64,000 nucleotides of DNA from Streptomyces durmitorensis (GTDB lineage Bacteria > Actinomycetota > Actinomycetes > Streptomycetales > Streptomycetaceae), in assembly GCF_023498005.1 (NCBI RefSeq), contig NZ_CP097289.1, positions 7,502,001-7,566,000 of the forward strand, given 5' to 3'. A model generated the notes under the pieces. It did not search any database and was not told the origin of the DNA. It worked only from the letters and a program-made list of their open reading frames with translations. This document shows positions 48,957 to 58,269 of the stretch, in pieces. Positions within the stretch are counted from its first letter, which is position 1. Each line of letters starts with the position of its first letter. The position numbers and the translations under genes are program-made.

Positions 48957-49025
48957 CCTCCGCGCACACCGGCACAGACCGCCGGGCTTCGCTCCACCGA
49001 TGGACATCAACGACAAGGCACGTAC

Positions 49026-50612
49026 GTGAAATTGCGTAACCAGTGGCTGGCCCTTCCCCTCACGGGAGGACTGGCCGCCGCCCTGCTGACCGGCTGCGGC
49101 ACGGAATCGGGCGGAGCGGGGGAGGACGGCGACTCGGTGGTGATGGGGATGTCGGACGACGTCCTGGCCACCGACCCGGCGTCCGGCTACGACCCCGGGT
49201 CGTGGCTTCTGTTCAACAACGTCTTCCAGTCCCTGATGAGCTTCCCGAACGGGGGCACGGAGCCGGAGCCCGAGGCCGCCAAGGAGTGCGGCTTCACGGA
49301 CACGAAGACCAAGGTCTTCGAGTGCACGCTGCGGGACGGCCTGAAGTTCAGCAACGGCAACGCGCTGACCTCGAAGGACGTCAAGTTCTCCTTCGACCGC
49401 ATGATGAAGATCAATGACGACGCCGGGCCGGCGATCATGTTCCCGATGCTCGACCGCGTCGAGACGCCGAACGCCAAGAAGGTCGTCTTCCAGCTCAAGT
49501 ACGCCGACGCGACCTTCCCCAGCAAGATCGCGTCCGGCGCCGGCTCCATCGTCGACCACGCGTCGTACGACATGAACAGCCTGCGCGGCGGCGACGAGGC
49601 CACGGGCTCGGGACCGTACAAGCTCGACTCCTTCGACAAGGAGCAGGCGGTGTTCTCGGTCAACCCCGACTACAAGGGCACCGCCAAGGTGAAGAACAAG
49701 GGCGTCACCCTCAAGTTCTTCCACGACGACCAGAAGGGCCTGAAGAAGGCACTCCTGGACGACGAGATCGACATCGCGTACCGAGGCCTCGCCGCCAACG
49801 ACATCGCGGACATCGAGCAGGACACCTCCGACAAGAGCCAGAACATCGACGTCGTCGAGGGCACGAGCGCCGAGGTGCAGCACCTGGTCTTCAACATGAA
49901 GGACCCCGTCGCGGGCAAGCTGGGCGTCCGCAAGGCCATGGCCTACCTCCTGGACCGTGACGCCCTGGTCAAGGACGTCTACCGGGACACGGCCACGCCG
50001 CTGTACTCGATCGTCCCGGCCGGGATCGGCGGTCACAACACCGCCTTCTTCGACACCTACGGCGCCCGCCCGCAGCGCTCCAAGGCCGCGGCGGCCCTGA
50101 GCGACGAGGGCATCAGCGGCAAGGTCAAGCTCACGCTCTGGTCCACGCCCTCGCGCTACGGCCCCGCGACCGACCAGGAGCTGAGGGCGATAGCCAAGCA
50201 GCTCAACGCGAGCGGTCTCTTCGACGCCGACGTGAAGTCGATCGAATTCAGCCAGTACGAGCGGGACATCAAGTCCGGCAAGTACGGCGTCTACGTCAAG
50301 GGCTGGGTGCCGGACTACCCGGACCCCGACAACTTCACGCAGCCGTTCTTCGGCAAGGGCAACGTCCTCCAGAACGGCTACCAGAACAGCGACATCACCG
50401 GGAAGATCATCCCGGGCACCGCGGGCGAGACCGACCGCACCCGGACCGACGAGGACTACTCGAAGCTCCAGGACATCGTCGCCGACGAGCTGCCGATCCT
50501 GCCGGTCTGGCAGGCCAAGCAGTACGCCGTCATCTCCGACGACGTGTACGGCGTCGAGTCGTGCCTCGACGCGTCGACGGTGTTCCGCTTCTGGGAGCTC
50601 AGCAAGGCCTGA
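49026..50612 (+). CDS. Family 5 solute-binding lipoprotein, tandem paralogue
   Basis: The product is 528 residues beginning (V)KLRNQWLALPLTGGLAAALLTGC, with lipobox LTGC. It aligns along its whole length with the preceding protein: both have GLKF, DVKFS, ATFP.KIA/LATP-type segments, LYS.VP and PDFPDADNF/PDYPDPDNF near the end. A gene duplication is the simplest explanation. It starts with GTG and only a weak AAGG upstream. A strong terminator follows. Confidence 0.9.
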   Translation: MKLRNQWLALPLTGGLAAALLTGCGTESGGAGEDGDSVVMGMSDDVLATDPASGYDPGSWLLFNNVFQSLMSFPNGGTEPEPEAAKECGFTDTKTKVFECTLRDGLKFSNGNALTSKDVKFSFDRMMKINDDAGPAIMFPMLDRVETPNAKKVVFQLKYADATFPSKIASGAGSIVDHASYDMNSLRGGDEATGSGPYKLDSFDKEQAVFSVNPDYKGTAKVKNKGVTLKFFHDDQKGLKKALLDDEIDIAYRGLAANDIADIEQDTSDKSQNIDVVEGTSAEVQHLVFNMKDPVAGKLGVRKAMAYLLDRDALVKDVYRDTATPLYSIVPAGIGGHNTAFFDTYGARPQRSKAAAALSDEGISGKVKLTLWSTPSRYGPATDQELRAIAKQLNASGLFDADVKSIEFSQYERDIKSGKYGVYVKGWVPDYPDPDNFTQPFFGKGNVLQNGYQNSDITGKIIPGTAGETDRTRTDEDYSKLQDIVADELPILPVWQAKQYAVISDDVYGVESCLDASTVFRFWELSKA

Positions 50613-50626
50613 TCACGGACATGAAG

Positions 50627-50659
50627 AAGGTGGCCGCCCCTCTGAGGGGCGGCCACCTT
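50627..50659. terminator. Bidirectional intrinsic terminator
   Basis: A 15-bp perfect stem (50627-50641 with 50645-50659) with a CTG loop and a short T run lies between the solute-binding protein gene and the convergent response-regulator gene. Confidence 0.9.
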
Positions 50660-50686
50660 TTCCGTTCTCTGCTGCCTCTGCTGTCT

Positions 50687-51358
50687 TTACTGCGCGCCGG
50701 GGCGCACCAGACCGCTCTCGTACGCGTACACAGCGGCCTGCACGCGGTCGCGCAGGCCCAGCTTCGTGAGCACATGGCCCACATGCGTCTTGACGGTCGT
50801 CTCGCTCACGAACAGGTCCGCCGCGATCTCCGCGTTCGACAGGCCGCGCGCCACCAGCTTGAGGACCTCGACCTCCCGCTCGGTGAGCGTGTGCAGGGTG
50901 TCGGGCACCGACTCGTCGCCCGACGGGAGATGGCCCGCGTACTTGTCGAGGAGCCTGCGCGTGATGCTCGGCGCGAGCATCGCCTCGCCCGACGCGACCA
51001 CGCGGATCGCCTGCACCAGCTCGTTCGCCGGGGCGTCCTTCAGGAGGAAGCCACTGGCACCCGCACGCAGCGCCTCCACCACGTACTCGTCGAGGTCGAA
51101 GGTGGTCAGGACCAGGACCTTCGCCGGTCCGTCCCGGCCGGGCCCGGTGATCTGCCGGGTCGCCTCGACGCCGTCCATCCTCGGCATACGGATGTCCATC
51201 AGGACCACATCGGGCTGGAGCGCCCGCACCTGGTCGAGAGCCTGCAGGCCGTCTCCGGCCTCGCCGACGACCGCGACATCCTGCTCGGCCTCCAGGATCA
51301 TCCGGAACCCGGTGCGCAGCAGTGGCTGGTCGTCGACCAGTAGGACACGGATCGCCAC
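50687..51358 (-). CDS. NarL/LuxR-type response regulator, no adjacent kinase
   Basis: The product is 223 residues. The receiver domain has DD at 9-10, phospho-acceptor Asp55 in VVLMDIRMPRMDG and the Lys in GFLLKDAPA. The C-terminal LuxR helix-turn-helix includes LTEREVEVLKLVARGLSNAE and VSETTVKTHVGHVLTKLGL. No sensor kinase gene is adjacent, so its signal is unknown. The GTG at 51358 is preceded by AAGGAG. Confidence 0.92.
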   Translation of the reverse strand: MAIRVLLVDDQPLLRTGFRMILEAEQDVAVVGEAGDGLQALDQVRALQPDVVLMDIRMPRMDGVEATRQITGPGRDGPAKVLVLTTFDLDEYVVEALRAGASGFLLKDAPANELVQAIRVVASGEAMLAPSITRRLLDKYAGHLPSGDESVPDTLHTLTEREVEVLKLVARGLSNAEIAADLFVSETTVKTHVGHVLTKLGLRDRVQAAVYAYESGLVRPGAQ

Positions 51359-51372
51359 GTAACTCTCCTTCG

Positions 51373-52254
51373 CTAGCCCGGGGCCATTCTGCCCTGCGTG
51401 CCCTCTTCGGACTCGGGCACCCTCACCGCAAGGGGGTACGGCGGGGGAGTCCCACCGAATTCCGGACATACGGCCTGGTGGTCGCACCAGCCGCAGAGCT
51501 TCGTCGGCCGGGGCCGCCATTCGCCCGTCTCGGTGGCGAGCGTGATCGCCTCCCACAGCGCGTGCAGCTTCCGTTCGACCTGCTCCAGGTCCTCGGTCCT
51601 GGGGTCGTACGTGATGACGTCGCCGCTGCCCAGATAGACGAGCTGCAGGCGGCGCGGGACCACGCCCTTCAGGCGCCACACCACCAGGGCGTAGAACTTC
51701 ATCTGGAAGAGTGCGCCCTCGGAGTACTCGGGGCGGGGGGCCTTGCCCGTCTTGTAGTCGACGATCCGCACCTCGCCGGTGGGCGCCACGTCCACGCGGT
51801 CGATGATGCCGCGCAGCTTCAGGCCCGATTCCAGCTCCGCCTGCACGAACAGCTCGCGCTCTGCGGGCTCCAGGCGCGTGGGGTCCTCCAGGGTGAACCA
51901 GCGCTCGACGAGCTTCTCCGCGTCCGCGAGCCAGCGCGCGAGGCGCTCGCCCTGCTCGTCGTCGGCGAACAGCTCCGTCAGCTCGGGCCTGGCCTCGCGC
52001 AGACGGTCCCACTGGCCCGGGATCAGGGCCTTGGCGCGCGGCGCGGTCCGCTCGCCCGCGGGCGCGTCGAAGAGCCGCTCAAGGACGGCGTGCACCAGCG
52101 TGCCGCGGGTCGCGGCCTCGCTCGGCTTCTCCGGCAGCTTGTCGATCACCCGGAAGCGGTAGAGCAACGGGCACTGCATGAAGTCACTGGCGCGCGACGG
52201 CGACAGGGACGCCGGACGCACGGCCGTCACGGCACCCTCGGTCCTTGTTTCCAT
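51373..52254 (-). CDS. RecB-family PD-(D/E)XK nuclease with Fe-S-type cysteines
   Basis: The product is 293 residues. The nuclease core is LRGIIDRVDVAPTGEVRIVDYKTGKAP, with the DYKTGK signature. A Cys near the N terminus (SDFMQCPLLYRFRVIDKL) and three near the C terminus (C-x2-C-x5-C in LCGWCDHQAVCPEF) match the iron-sulfur staple of AddB-type nucleases. There is no helicase domain. It likely processes DNA ends. A TAGGGT hexamer on the minus strand (52263-52268) lies 8 bases before the ATG and no ribosome binding site is present, so this too may be leaderless. Confidence 0.85.
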   Translation of the reverse strand: METRTEGAVTAVRPASLSPSRASDFMQCPLLYRFRVIDKLPEKPSEAATRGTLVHAVLERLFDAPAGERTAPRAKALIPGQWDRLREARPELTELFADDEQGERLARWLADAEKLVERWFTLEDPTRLEPAERELFVQAELESGLKLRGIIDRVDVAPTGEVRIVDYKTGKAPRPEYSEGALFQMKFYALVVWRLKGVVPRRLQLVYLGSGDVITYDPRTEDLEQVERKLHALWEAITLATETGEWRPRPTKLCGWCDHQAVCPEFGGTPPPYPLAVRVPESEEGTQGRMAPG

Positions 52255-52382
52255 GAGGACAGACCCTACGACCCGCCACTGACAACGGCCGCATACCATC
52301 GACGACAGACCCTCTCGCCCTGCATGATCGTGCGTGTACCGCGCCGGACAGGGGCGAGGGACGCTTCGAACGAGGGGACATC

Positions 52383-53924
52383 GTGGACGAGAGCGGCGGG
52401 AGCGGCAGGCCGCGGTCCGACGGGACGGACGGTCGGCGGCCGGACCACGCGGACGACCACTCGGAGTCGCCACGTCCGGTGGACACGGCCGACTCCGCGA
52501 GGCCCGCGCACGGCGGCTCCGAGAGCGCCGAGGGCCCCGACAGCACTGCCCGGCCCCAGGCACCCGAACCAGCGCCCCGGCAGGCGCCCGACGAGACACC
52601 ACGTCCCGCGGACGAACCCCAGGCGCCGGCCGACCGCCTCACGAAGACCCCGCAGGCCACGCCGGCCCCGCAGGACACGCCCGGGAAGACACCGGCCAAG
52701 GACACCCATCCCGAGTACGCGCACGCCAGCCACGGCCCCGCCCCGAAGGCGACCCCGCCCAAGGGGCAGAAGGGGCCCGGGGGAGGGCTGCTCATGGGGC
52801 GGCCGTTCGGCGTGCCCGTCTACGTGGCGCCGAGCTGGTTCCTCGTCGCCGCCCTCATCACCTGGGTCTTCGGCGGCCAGCTCGACCGCGTCCTGCCCGA
52901 ACTCGGCGCCGCCCGCTACCTCGTCTCCCTCTTCTTCGCCGTCGCCTTCTACGCCTCCGTGCTCGTCCACGAACTGGCCCACACCGTCGCCGCCCTGCGC
53001 TTCAAGCTGCCGGTGCGCCGCATCCAGCTCCAGTTCTTCGGAGGGGTCTCGGAGATCGAGAAGGAGTCGGAGACGCCCGGACGCGAGTTCATCCTCGCCT
53101 TCGTGGGCCCCCTGCTCTCCCTCGTCCTCGCGGGCGTCTTCTACGCGGGCATGCAGGCCGTCGAACCCGGCACCGTGCCCGGCGTCCTGCTCGCGGGACT
53201 GATGATCTCGAACCTCATCGTCGCCGCCTTCAACCTCCTGCCCGGCCTGCCCCTGGACGGCGGCCGCATGCTCCGCGCCGTCGTCTGGAAGATCACCGGC
53301 AAGCCCATGAGCGGCACCATCGCCGCAGCCTGGGTCGGCCGCGCCCTCGCCATCTCCGTCCTGGTCGGCCTGCCGATCCTCAACCAGTCCGGCGCGCTCG
53401 GCGGCGAGACCCAGGACATCGGCGGCATGGACACCGTCACGGACGCCCTGCTCGCCGCGATCCTCGCCGCGATCATCTGGACCGGCGCCGGAAACAGCCT
53501 GCGCATGGCCCGCCTGCGGCAGCACCTGCCCGAGCTGCGCGCCCGTGCCCTGACCCGCCGCGCCGTCCCCGTCGAGACGAACACCCCGCTCTCCGAAGCG
53601 CTGCGCCGCGCCAACGACGCGGGGGCCCGCGCCCTGGTCGTGGTCGACGCCGACGGCGACCCGATGTCGGTCGTCCGCGAGGCGGCCATCGTCGGGGTGC
53701 CGGAGCACCGCCGCCCCTGGGTCACCGTCAGCGGCCTCGCCCAGGACATCACCGAAGGCATGCGGATCTCCGCCGAGCTCGCGGGCGAGGAGCTGCTCGA
53801 CACGCTCCGGGCGACACCCGCCACGGAGTACCTCGTGGTCGAGGCCTCCGGCGAGATCTACGGAGTGCTGTCCGCCACCGATGTGGAGCGCGCCTTCGTC
53901 AAGGCGATGGCCCGCCCCAGCTGA
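52383..53924 (+). CDS. Site-2 protease family zinc metalloprotease with CBS domains
   Basis: The product is 513 residues. Residues 1-135 are Pro/Ala/Asp-rich and disordered. The membrane protease core has HELAH at 196-200 (VLVHELAHTVA) and the third zinc ligand Asp292 in NLLPGLPLDGGRML. The C-terminal 130 residues form CBS modules (ALVVVDADGDPMSVV, YLVVEASGEIYGVLSATDVE) that may bind nucleotides. It cleaves a transmembrane substrate such as an anti-sigma factor; the target is unknown. The GTG at 52383 is chosen; the conserved core begins only near residue 138. Confidence 0.9.
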   Translation: MDESGGSGRPRSDGTDGRRPDHADDHSESPRPVDTADSARPAHGGSESAEGPDSTARPQAPEPAPRQAPDETPRPADEPQAPADRLTKTPQATPAPQDTPGKTPAKDTHPEYAHASHGPAPKATPPKGQKGPGGGLLMGRPFGVPVYVAPSWFLVAALITWVFGGQLDRVLPELGAARYLVSLFFAVAFYASVLVHELAHTVAALRFKLPVRRIQLQFFGGVSEIEKESETPGREFILAFVGPLLSLVLAGVFYAGMQAVEPGTVPGVLLAGLMISNLIVAAFNLLPGLPLDGGRMLRAVVWKITGKPMSGTIAAAWVGRALAISVLVGLPILNQSGALGGETQDIGGMDTVTDALLAAILAAIIWTGAGNSLRMARLRQHLPELRARALTRRAVPVETNTPLSEALRRANDAGARALVVVDADGDPMSVVREAAIVGVPEHRRPWVTVSGLAQDITEGMRISAELAGEELLDTLRATPATEYLVVEASGEIYGVLSATDVERAFVKAMARPS

Positions 53925-53961
53925 CGCGGCCACCCTGGTCCTTGGCCCCCGAACGGGCCGG

Positions 53962-53967
53962 TAGGCT
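53962..53967 (+). promoter_or_regulatory. -10 hexamer for leaderless trmI
   Basis: TAGGCT ends 6 bases before the ATG at 53974, and no ribosome binding site lies between. Same arrangement as the phosphatase and mshC genes. Confidence 0.55.
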
Positions 53968-53973
53968 GTTCAC

Positions 53974-54885
53974 ATGTCCGAACCGACCGGTGCCGCCCGC
54001 CGACGCGGGCCCTTCAAGGTCGGGGACCAGGTTCAGCTGACCGACCCCAAGGGCCGCCACTACACGTTCACGCTCGAGGCCGGGAAGAACTTCCACACCC
54101 ACAAGGGTTCCTTCCCCCACGACGAGCTGATCGGTGCTCCCGAGGGCAGCGTTGTCCGCACCACGGGAAACGTCGCCTACCTCGCGCTGCGCCCCCTGCT
54201 CCCCGACTACGTCCTGTCCATGCCCCGCGGCGCCGCCGTGGTCTACCCCAAGGACGCGGGGCAGATCCTGGCCTTCGCGGACATCTTCCCCGGCGCCCGC
54301 GTCGTCGAGGCGGGTGTGGGATCGGGCTCGCTCAGCAGCTTCCTCCTGCGCGCCATCGGCGACGAAGGAATGCTGCACTCGTACGAGCGCCGCGAGGACT
54401 TCGCCGAGATCGCCCAGCAGAACGTGGAGCGCTACTTCGGCGCCCCGCACCCCGCCTGGCAGCTCACCGTCGGAGACCTCCAGGACAACCTGAGCGACAC
54501 CGACGTCGACCGCGTCATCCTCGACATGCTCGCTCCCTGGGAGTGCCTGGACGTCGTCTCCAAGGCGCTCGTCCCCGGCGGCATCCTCTGCTGCTACGTC
54601 GCGACCACCACCCAGCTCGCACGGACCGTCGAGTCCATCCGCGAGATCGGCGGCTTCAACGAGCCGACCGCCTGGGAATCGATGATCCGCAACTGGCACG
54701 TCGAGGGCCTCGCCGTCCGCCCGGACCACCGCATGATCGGCCACACCGGCTTCCTGCTCACCGCCCGCCGCCTCGCGGACGGCGTCGAGCCGCCCATGCG
54801 CCGCCGCCGCCCCTCCAAGGGCGCCTACGGCGACGACTACACCGGCCCGAACGCCGACGGCGGCACGCCCCGCGCGGAGCGCTGA
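53974..54885 (+). CDS. trmI: tRNA (adenine-58-N1)-methyltransferase
   Basis: The product is 303 residues. A small N-terminal barrel (FKVGDQVQLTDPKGRHYTFTLEAGK) is followed by a SAM-dependent methylase core: IFPGARVVEAGVGSGSLSSFLL (motif I), YERREDFAEIAQQNV and VILDMLAPWECLD. It methylates A58 in the T-loop of tRNA as a tetramer. The C terminus is short and basic. A 22-bp perfect hairpin follows. Confidence 0.92.
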   Translation: MSEPTGAARRRGPFKVGDQVQLTDPKGRHYTFTLEAGKNFHTHKGSFPHDELIGAPEGSVVRTTGNVAYLALRPLLPDYVLSMPRGAAVVYPKDAGQILAFADIFPGARVVEAGVGSGSLSSFLLRAIGDEGMLHSYERREDFAEIAQQNVERYFGAPHPAWQLTVGDLQDNLSDTDVDRVILDMLAPWECLDVVSKALVPGGILCCYVATTTQLARTVESIREIGGFNEPTAWESMIRNWHVEGLAVRPDHRMIGHTGFLLTARRLADGVEPPMRRRRPSKGAYGDDYTGPNADGGTPRAER

Positions 54886-54905
54886 GACACCACCGCTGAA
54901 CGCAC

Positions 54906-54957
54906 AGGCGCCGCCGCCGAGTTCCCCCATCGACCGGGGAACTCGGCGGCGGCGCCT
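54906..54957. terminator. 22-bp perfect hairpin terminator
   Basis: 54906-54927 and 54936-54957 are exact inverted complements with an 8-base loop, followed by TTTCC. Terminates trmI. Confidence 0.9.
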
Positions 54958-55063
54958 TTCCGTTCATGCCCTTCCTGGACCCCGCTGTTCCGCCGCACTG
55001 TGAGGTATGGCACGATGCTGGCCACCTCCCCCACCGGCACAGCCCTCACAGGAGACACTCCTA

Positions 55064-55642
55064 GTGCAGCACCCCGCCGTCCCGGAACTGGCCCACAACA
55101 CCACCCGCCCCATCCACTGGCTGGCCACGGCGGCCGCGCTCGCCGCCGTCATCGCGGGCTCCTCCTTCCTGCAGCCCGACCCCGCGAACGCGGCCCAGCC
55201 GAGCTCCAAGCCGTCGGGCAAGACCGCCGCGGCCCCCGCGCCGGCCCCGGATCCGGCCACCGTCACGTACCCCATCACCTGCGGCAACGTGAAGCCCGTG
55301 GTCAAGAAGAAGGCCTCCGGGGACCTCGACGGGGACGGCAGCCCCGAGACCGTCGCCGTCGTGCACTGCGCCGCCGGATCGGGCACACCGCCCGACGGCG
55401 TGTACGTGCTCACCCGGGCCACGGAGGGCAAGCCCCGCGTCGTGGCCACCCTCGTCGACCCGAAGGACCGCCAGAACGTCAGCGACTTCGCCGTACGTGA
55501 CGGCGTGATCACCGCCACGCTCCTGGGGTACTCGTCACCGAACGTGCCCAGCTGCTGCCCCGACCTCAAGGACGAGGCCAAGTGGCAATGGAAGGACGGC
55601 ACGTTCGCACGCTCCGCACCGGCCGGTGCGCACAGCGTGTGA
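55064..55642 (+). CDS. Small exported or membrane-anchored protein of unknown function
   Basis: The product is about 192 residues. An N-terminal hydrophobic segment (HWLATAAALAAVIAGSSFLQ) followed by ANAAQ looks like a signal peptide or anchor. A Pro/Ala linker leads to a domain with four Cys (TYPITCGN, VVHCAAGSG, PSCCPDLKD) and a GDLDGDGSPETVAVV segment resembling a calcium-binding FG-GAP-like strand. The fold is not recognised. The GTG at 55064 has GGAG upstream, better than an ATG at 55007. It converges with the ferredoxin gene. Confidence 0.75.
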   Translation: MQHPAVPELAHNTTRPIHWLATAAALAAVIAGSSFLQPDPANAAQPSSKPSGKTAAAPAPAPDPATVTYPITCGNVKPVVKKKASGDLDGDGSPETVAVVHCAAGSGTPPDGVYVLTRATEGKPRVVATLVDPKDRQNVSDFAVRDGVITATLLGYSSPNVPSCCPDLKDEAKWQWKDGTFARSAPAGAHSV

Positions 55643-55652
55643 CCGTCAGGAC

Positions 55653-55705
55653 ACGAAGAAGGGCCTGTGCCCGCCGCTCAGCGGCGGGCACAGGCCCTTC
55701 TTCGT
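55653..55705. terminator. 26-bp perfect hairpin between convergent genes
   Basis: 55653-55678 and 55680-55705 are exact inverted complements separated by one base. It can terminate both the exported-protein gene and the ferredoxin gene. Among the longest perfect hairpins in the window. Confidence 0.9.
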
Positions 55706-55721
55706 CGTCGAGTTCGCGACC

Positions 55722-56036
55722 TCAGGCCGCGTCGGGGCCGTAGACCTCCACGCTGTCCGAAACACGGCGCACGTGGATGCAGTCTCCCGGGCACTCCTTC
55801 GCCGAGTCCACGACATCACGCAGAAGCGGCAGCGGTACGGGCGTTGTGGCGCCCGGCGCCTGCAGGAGCTCGTCGTCACCGCTCTTCACATAGGCCAGAC
55901 CGTCGATGTCCAGCTCGAAGACCTCGGGCGCGTACTGCGCGCAGATCCCGTCGCCGGTACAGAGGTCCTGGTCGATCCAGACCTCCAGGAGATCGCGGCC
56001 CTCGGGGCCGGTCCCAGCTTCGTCCTGCACGGTCAT
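55722..56036 (-). CDS. Small [3Fe-4S]- or [4Fe-4S]-type ferredoxin
   Basis: The product is 104 residues. Cluster ligands are Cys26 and Cys32 in LCTGDGICAQYAP, and Cys82 with Cys86 in KECPGDCIHV. The Asp/Gly in place of the central Cys of the first motif favours a 3Fe-4S cluster. Such ferredoxins often serve cytochromes P450, but none is encoded nearby; in Streptomyces a similar gene flanks the Pup-proteasome locus. AGGAG lies very close to the ATG. Confidence 0.87.
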   Translation of the reverse strand: MTVQDEAGTGPEGRDLLEVWIDQDLCTGDGICAQYAPEVFELDIDGLAYVKSGDDELLQAPGATTPVPLPLLRDVVDSAKECPGDCIHVRRVSDSVEVYGPDAA

Positions 56037-56246
56037 TTCTCCTGCCGATCGCTGCGTCGAGCGAACCGACTCAAGGACAAGTCGGGCCAGCCCTGACGGG
56101 TGTTGAACGCTTCGACGATACAACCGCCCGCTTTCCGATGTTGTTGGGTGGGTATTCACCTGGCGTGAGGGAGAGCGCAAGGGTGAAGATCGGACACACC
56201 TCGACCGTCTTTGTGATCTAGGGGTTTCAATCGACACCCACCCAGG

Positions 56247-56252
56247 TAGGGT
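56247..56252 (+). promoter_or_regulatory. Candidate -10 element of arc
   Basis: TAGGGT, 39 bases before the arc GTG. The rest of the gap between the ferredoxin gene and arc has no other clear signal. Confidence 0.4.
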
Positions 56253-56290
56253 CTGGAAGCGTCCAGCTCCCCTTGGAGGAGGTGAGGACC

Positions 56291-58057
56291 GTGGCAGCAC
56301 ACGACGACGACATCAACCGCGGCATCCGGCCGGGGCGAGGGTCTGATGACCCCGCCGGTCAGGTTGCCTATCTCGAGCAGGAAATCGCCGTCCTGCGACG
56401 CAAGCTCGCCGACTCTCCGCGGCATACGAGAATTCTCGAAGAGCGGATCGTCGAGCTGCAGACCAACCTGGCCGGCGTGTCCGCACAGAACGAGCGGCTC
56501 GCCAACACGCTCCGTGAGGCCCGCGACCAGATCGTGGCCCTCAAGGAGGAAGTCGACCGGCTCGCGCAGCCGCCGGCCGGCTTCGGAGTCTTCCTCGTGG
56601 CGAATGAGGACGGCACGGCGGACATCTTCACCGGGGGCCGCAAGCTCCGGGTGAACGTCAGCCCCAGCGTGGAGCTCGAAGAGCTCAGGCGCGGCCAGGA
56701 AGTCATGCTCAACGAAGCGCTCAACGTGGTCGAGGCCATGGAGTACGAGAGCGTGGGAGACATCGTCACCCTCAAGGAGATCCTCGAGGACGGCGAGCGC
56801 GCCCTGGTGGTCGGGCACACCGACGAGGAGCGAGTGGTCAGGCTCGCCGAACCACTCCTCGACGTCACCATCCGCCCCGGCGACGCACTCCTGCTCGAAC
56901 CCCGCTCCGGCTACGTCTACGAAGTGGTTCCCAAGAGCGAGGTCGAAGAGCTCGTCCTCGAAGAGGTCCCGGACATCGGCTACGAGCAGATCGGCGGCCT
57001 GGGCAACCAGATCGAGCTGATCCGCGACGCGGTCGAACTGCCCTACCTCTACCCGGACCTCTTCAGGGAGCACGAACTGCGGCCGCCCAAGGGCGTCCTG
57101 CTGTACGGGCCCCCCGGCTGCGGCAAGACGCTGATCGCGAAGGCCGTCGCCAACTCCCTTGCCAAGAAGGTCGCCGAGGTGACCGGAGCGGCGGCGGGGA
57201 AGAGCTTCTTCCTCAACATCAAGGGCCCCGAGCTCCTCAACAAGTACGTCGGCGAGACCGAGCGTCACATCCGCCTGGTCTTCCAGCGTGCGAGGGAGAA
57301 GGCGAGCGAGGGCACCCCCGTCATCGTCTTCTTCGACGAGATGGAATCCCTCTTCCGCACCCGCGGATCCGGAGTCAGCTCGGACGTGGAGAACACCATC
57401 GTCCCCCAGCTGCTCGCCGAGATCGACGGCGTGGAAGGCCTGGAGAACGTCATCGTCATCGGTGCCTCCAACCGTGAGGACATGATCGACCCCGCGATCC
57501 TGCGGCCCGGACGACTCGACGTGAAGATCAAGATCGAGCGCCCCGACGCCCAGGCGGCGAAGGACATCTTCGCCAAGTACCTCACCGAGCGGCTCCCGCT
57601 GCACGCGGACGACCTCGCCGAGCACAGCGCCGACCGGCGGACCACTGTGGACGGCATGATCCAGTCCGTCGTGGAGCAGATGTACGCGGAGTCCGAGGAG
57701 AACCGCTTCCTCGAGGTGACGTACGCCAACGGCGACAAGGAAGTCCTGTACTTCAAGGACTTCAACTCCGGCGCCATGATCGAGAACATCGTGGGACGCG
57801 CCAAGAAGATGGCCATCAAGGCCTTCCTCGACGCCGACCAGAAGGGCATCAGGGTCTCTCACCTCCTCCAGGCTTGCATCGACGAGTTCAAGGAGAACGA
57901 GGACCTGCCCAACACCACCAACCCGGACGACTGGGCCCGCATCTCCGGCAAGAAGGGCGAACGGATCGTGTACATCCGTACGCTCGTCACCGGAAAGCAG
58001 GGCGCGGACACCGGACGCTCCATCGACACGGTGGCGAACACCGGTCAGTACCTGTAG
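56291..58057 (+). CDS. arc: Proteasome-associated AAA ATPase, ARC/Mpa
   Basis: ARC unfolds pupylated proteins and feeds them to the 20S proteasome. The 588-residue product has an N-terminal coiled coil (about 20-85) that binds Pup, two OB domains, then an AAA module with Walker A GPPGCGKT at 273-280 and Walker B with Asp349 and Glu350 (FFDEMES). It ends in GQYL, the docking tail for the proteasome ring. The GTG at 56291 follows a GGAGGAGGTGAGG region; the frame opens slightly earlier. A T-run terminator separates it from dop. Confidence 0.95.
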   Translation: MAAHDDDINRGIRPGRGSDDPAGQVAYLEQEIAVLRRKLADSPRHTRILEERIVELQTNLAGVSAQNERLANTLREARDQIVALKEEVDRLAQPPAGFGVFLVANEDGTADIFTGGRKLRVNVSPSVELEELRRGQEVMLNEALNVVEAMEYESVGDIVTLKEILEDGERALVVGHTDEERVVRLAEPLLDVTIRPGDALLLEPRSGYVYEVVPKSEVEELVLEEVPDIGYEQIGGLGNQIELIRDAVELPYLYPDLFREHELRPPKGVLLYGPPGCGKTLIAKAVANSLAKKVAEVTGAAAGKSFFLNIKGPELLNKYVGETERHIRLVFQRAREKASEGTPVIVFFDEMESLFRTRGSGVSSDVENTIVPQLLAEIDGVEGLENVIVIGASNREDMIDPAILRPGRLDVKIKIERPDAQAAKDIFAKYLTERLPLHADDLAEHSADRRTTVDGMIQSVVEQMYAESEENRFLEVTYANGDKEVLYFKDFNSGAMIENIVGRAKKMAIKAFLDADQKGIRVSHLLQACIDEFKENEDLPNTTNPDDWARISGKKGERIVYIRTLVTGKQGADTGRSIDTVANTGQYL

Positions 58058-58069
58058 AAGACAGGGCGG

Positions 58070-58110
58070 CTGCGGGTGTCCTTCGTGGGTACCCGCAGCT
58101 GTCTGTTTTT
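58070..58110 (+). terminator. Intrinsic terminator of arc with T run
   Basis: CTGCGGGT at 58070-58077 pairs with ACCCGCAG at 58091-58098, followed by a T5 run at 58106-58110. T runs are uncommon in this genome. It implies that dop needs its own promoter. Confidence 0.8.
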
Positions 58111-58150
58111 CAATGAACGCAATGATCTCCCCACCAGCGCAAAGGCGCTC

Positions 58151-58156
58151 TAGGCT
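58151..58156 (+). promoter_or_regulatory. Candidate -10 element of dop
   Basis: TAGGCT lies between the arc terminator and dop, predicting a leader of about 107 bases. Confidence 0.45.
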
Positions 58157-58269
58157 CTTCGGTACCGCCGAGCGCGCAGTGCGGGGACGGGCACCGCACA
58201 CGCACCGGAGAACCAGCGGTACTTGAGCGCCGCACCCGAATGGGAGCGCCGCCGGGCAAGGAGGGCCGC

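Noticed and set aside
47076..50036. A 986-codon open frame antisense to the two solute-binding protein genes
   Set aside because: It crosses two complete lipoprotein genes with signal peptides and family motifs, and shows no motif of its own.
53141..53933. Minus-strand frames opposite the site-2 protease CBS region
   Set aside because: Shadow frames; the plus-strand protein has intact zinc-binding and CBS motifs.
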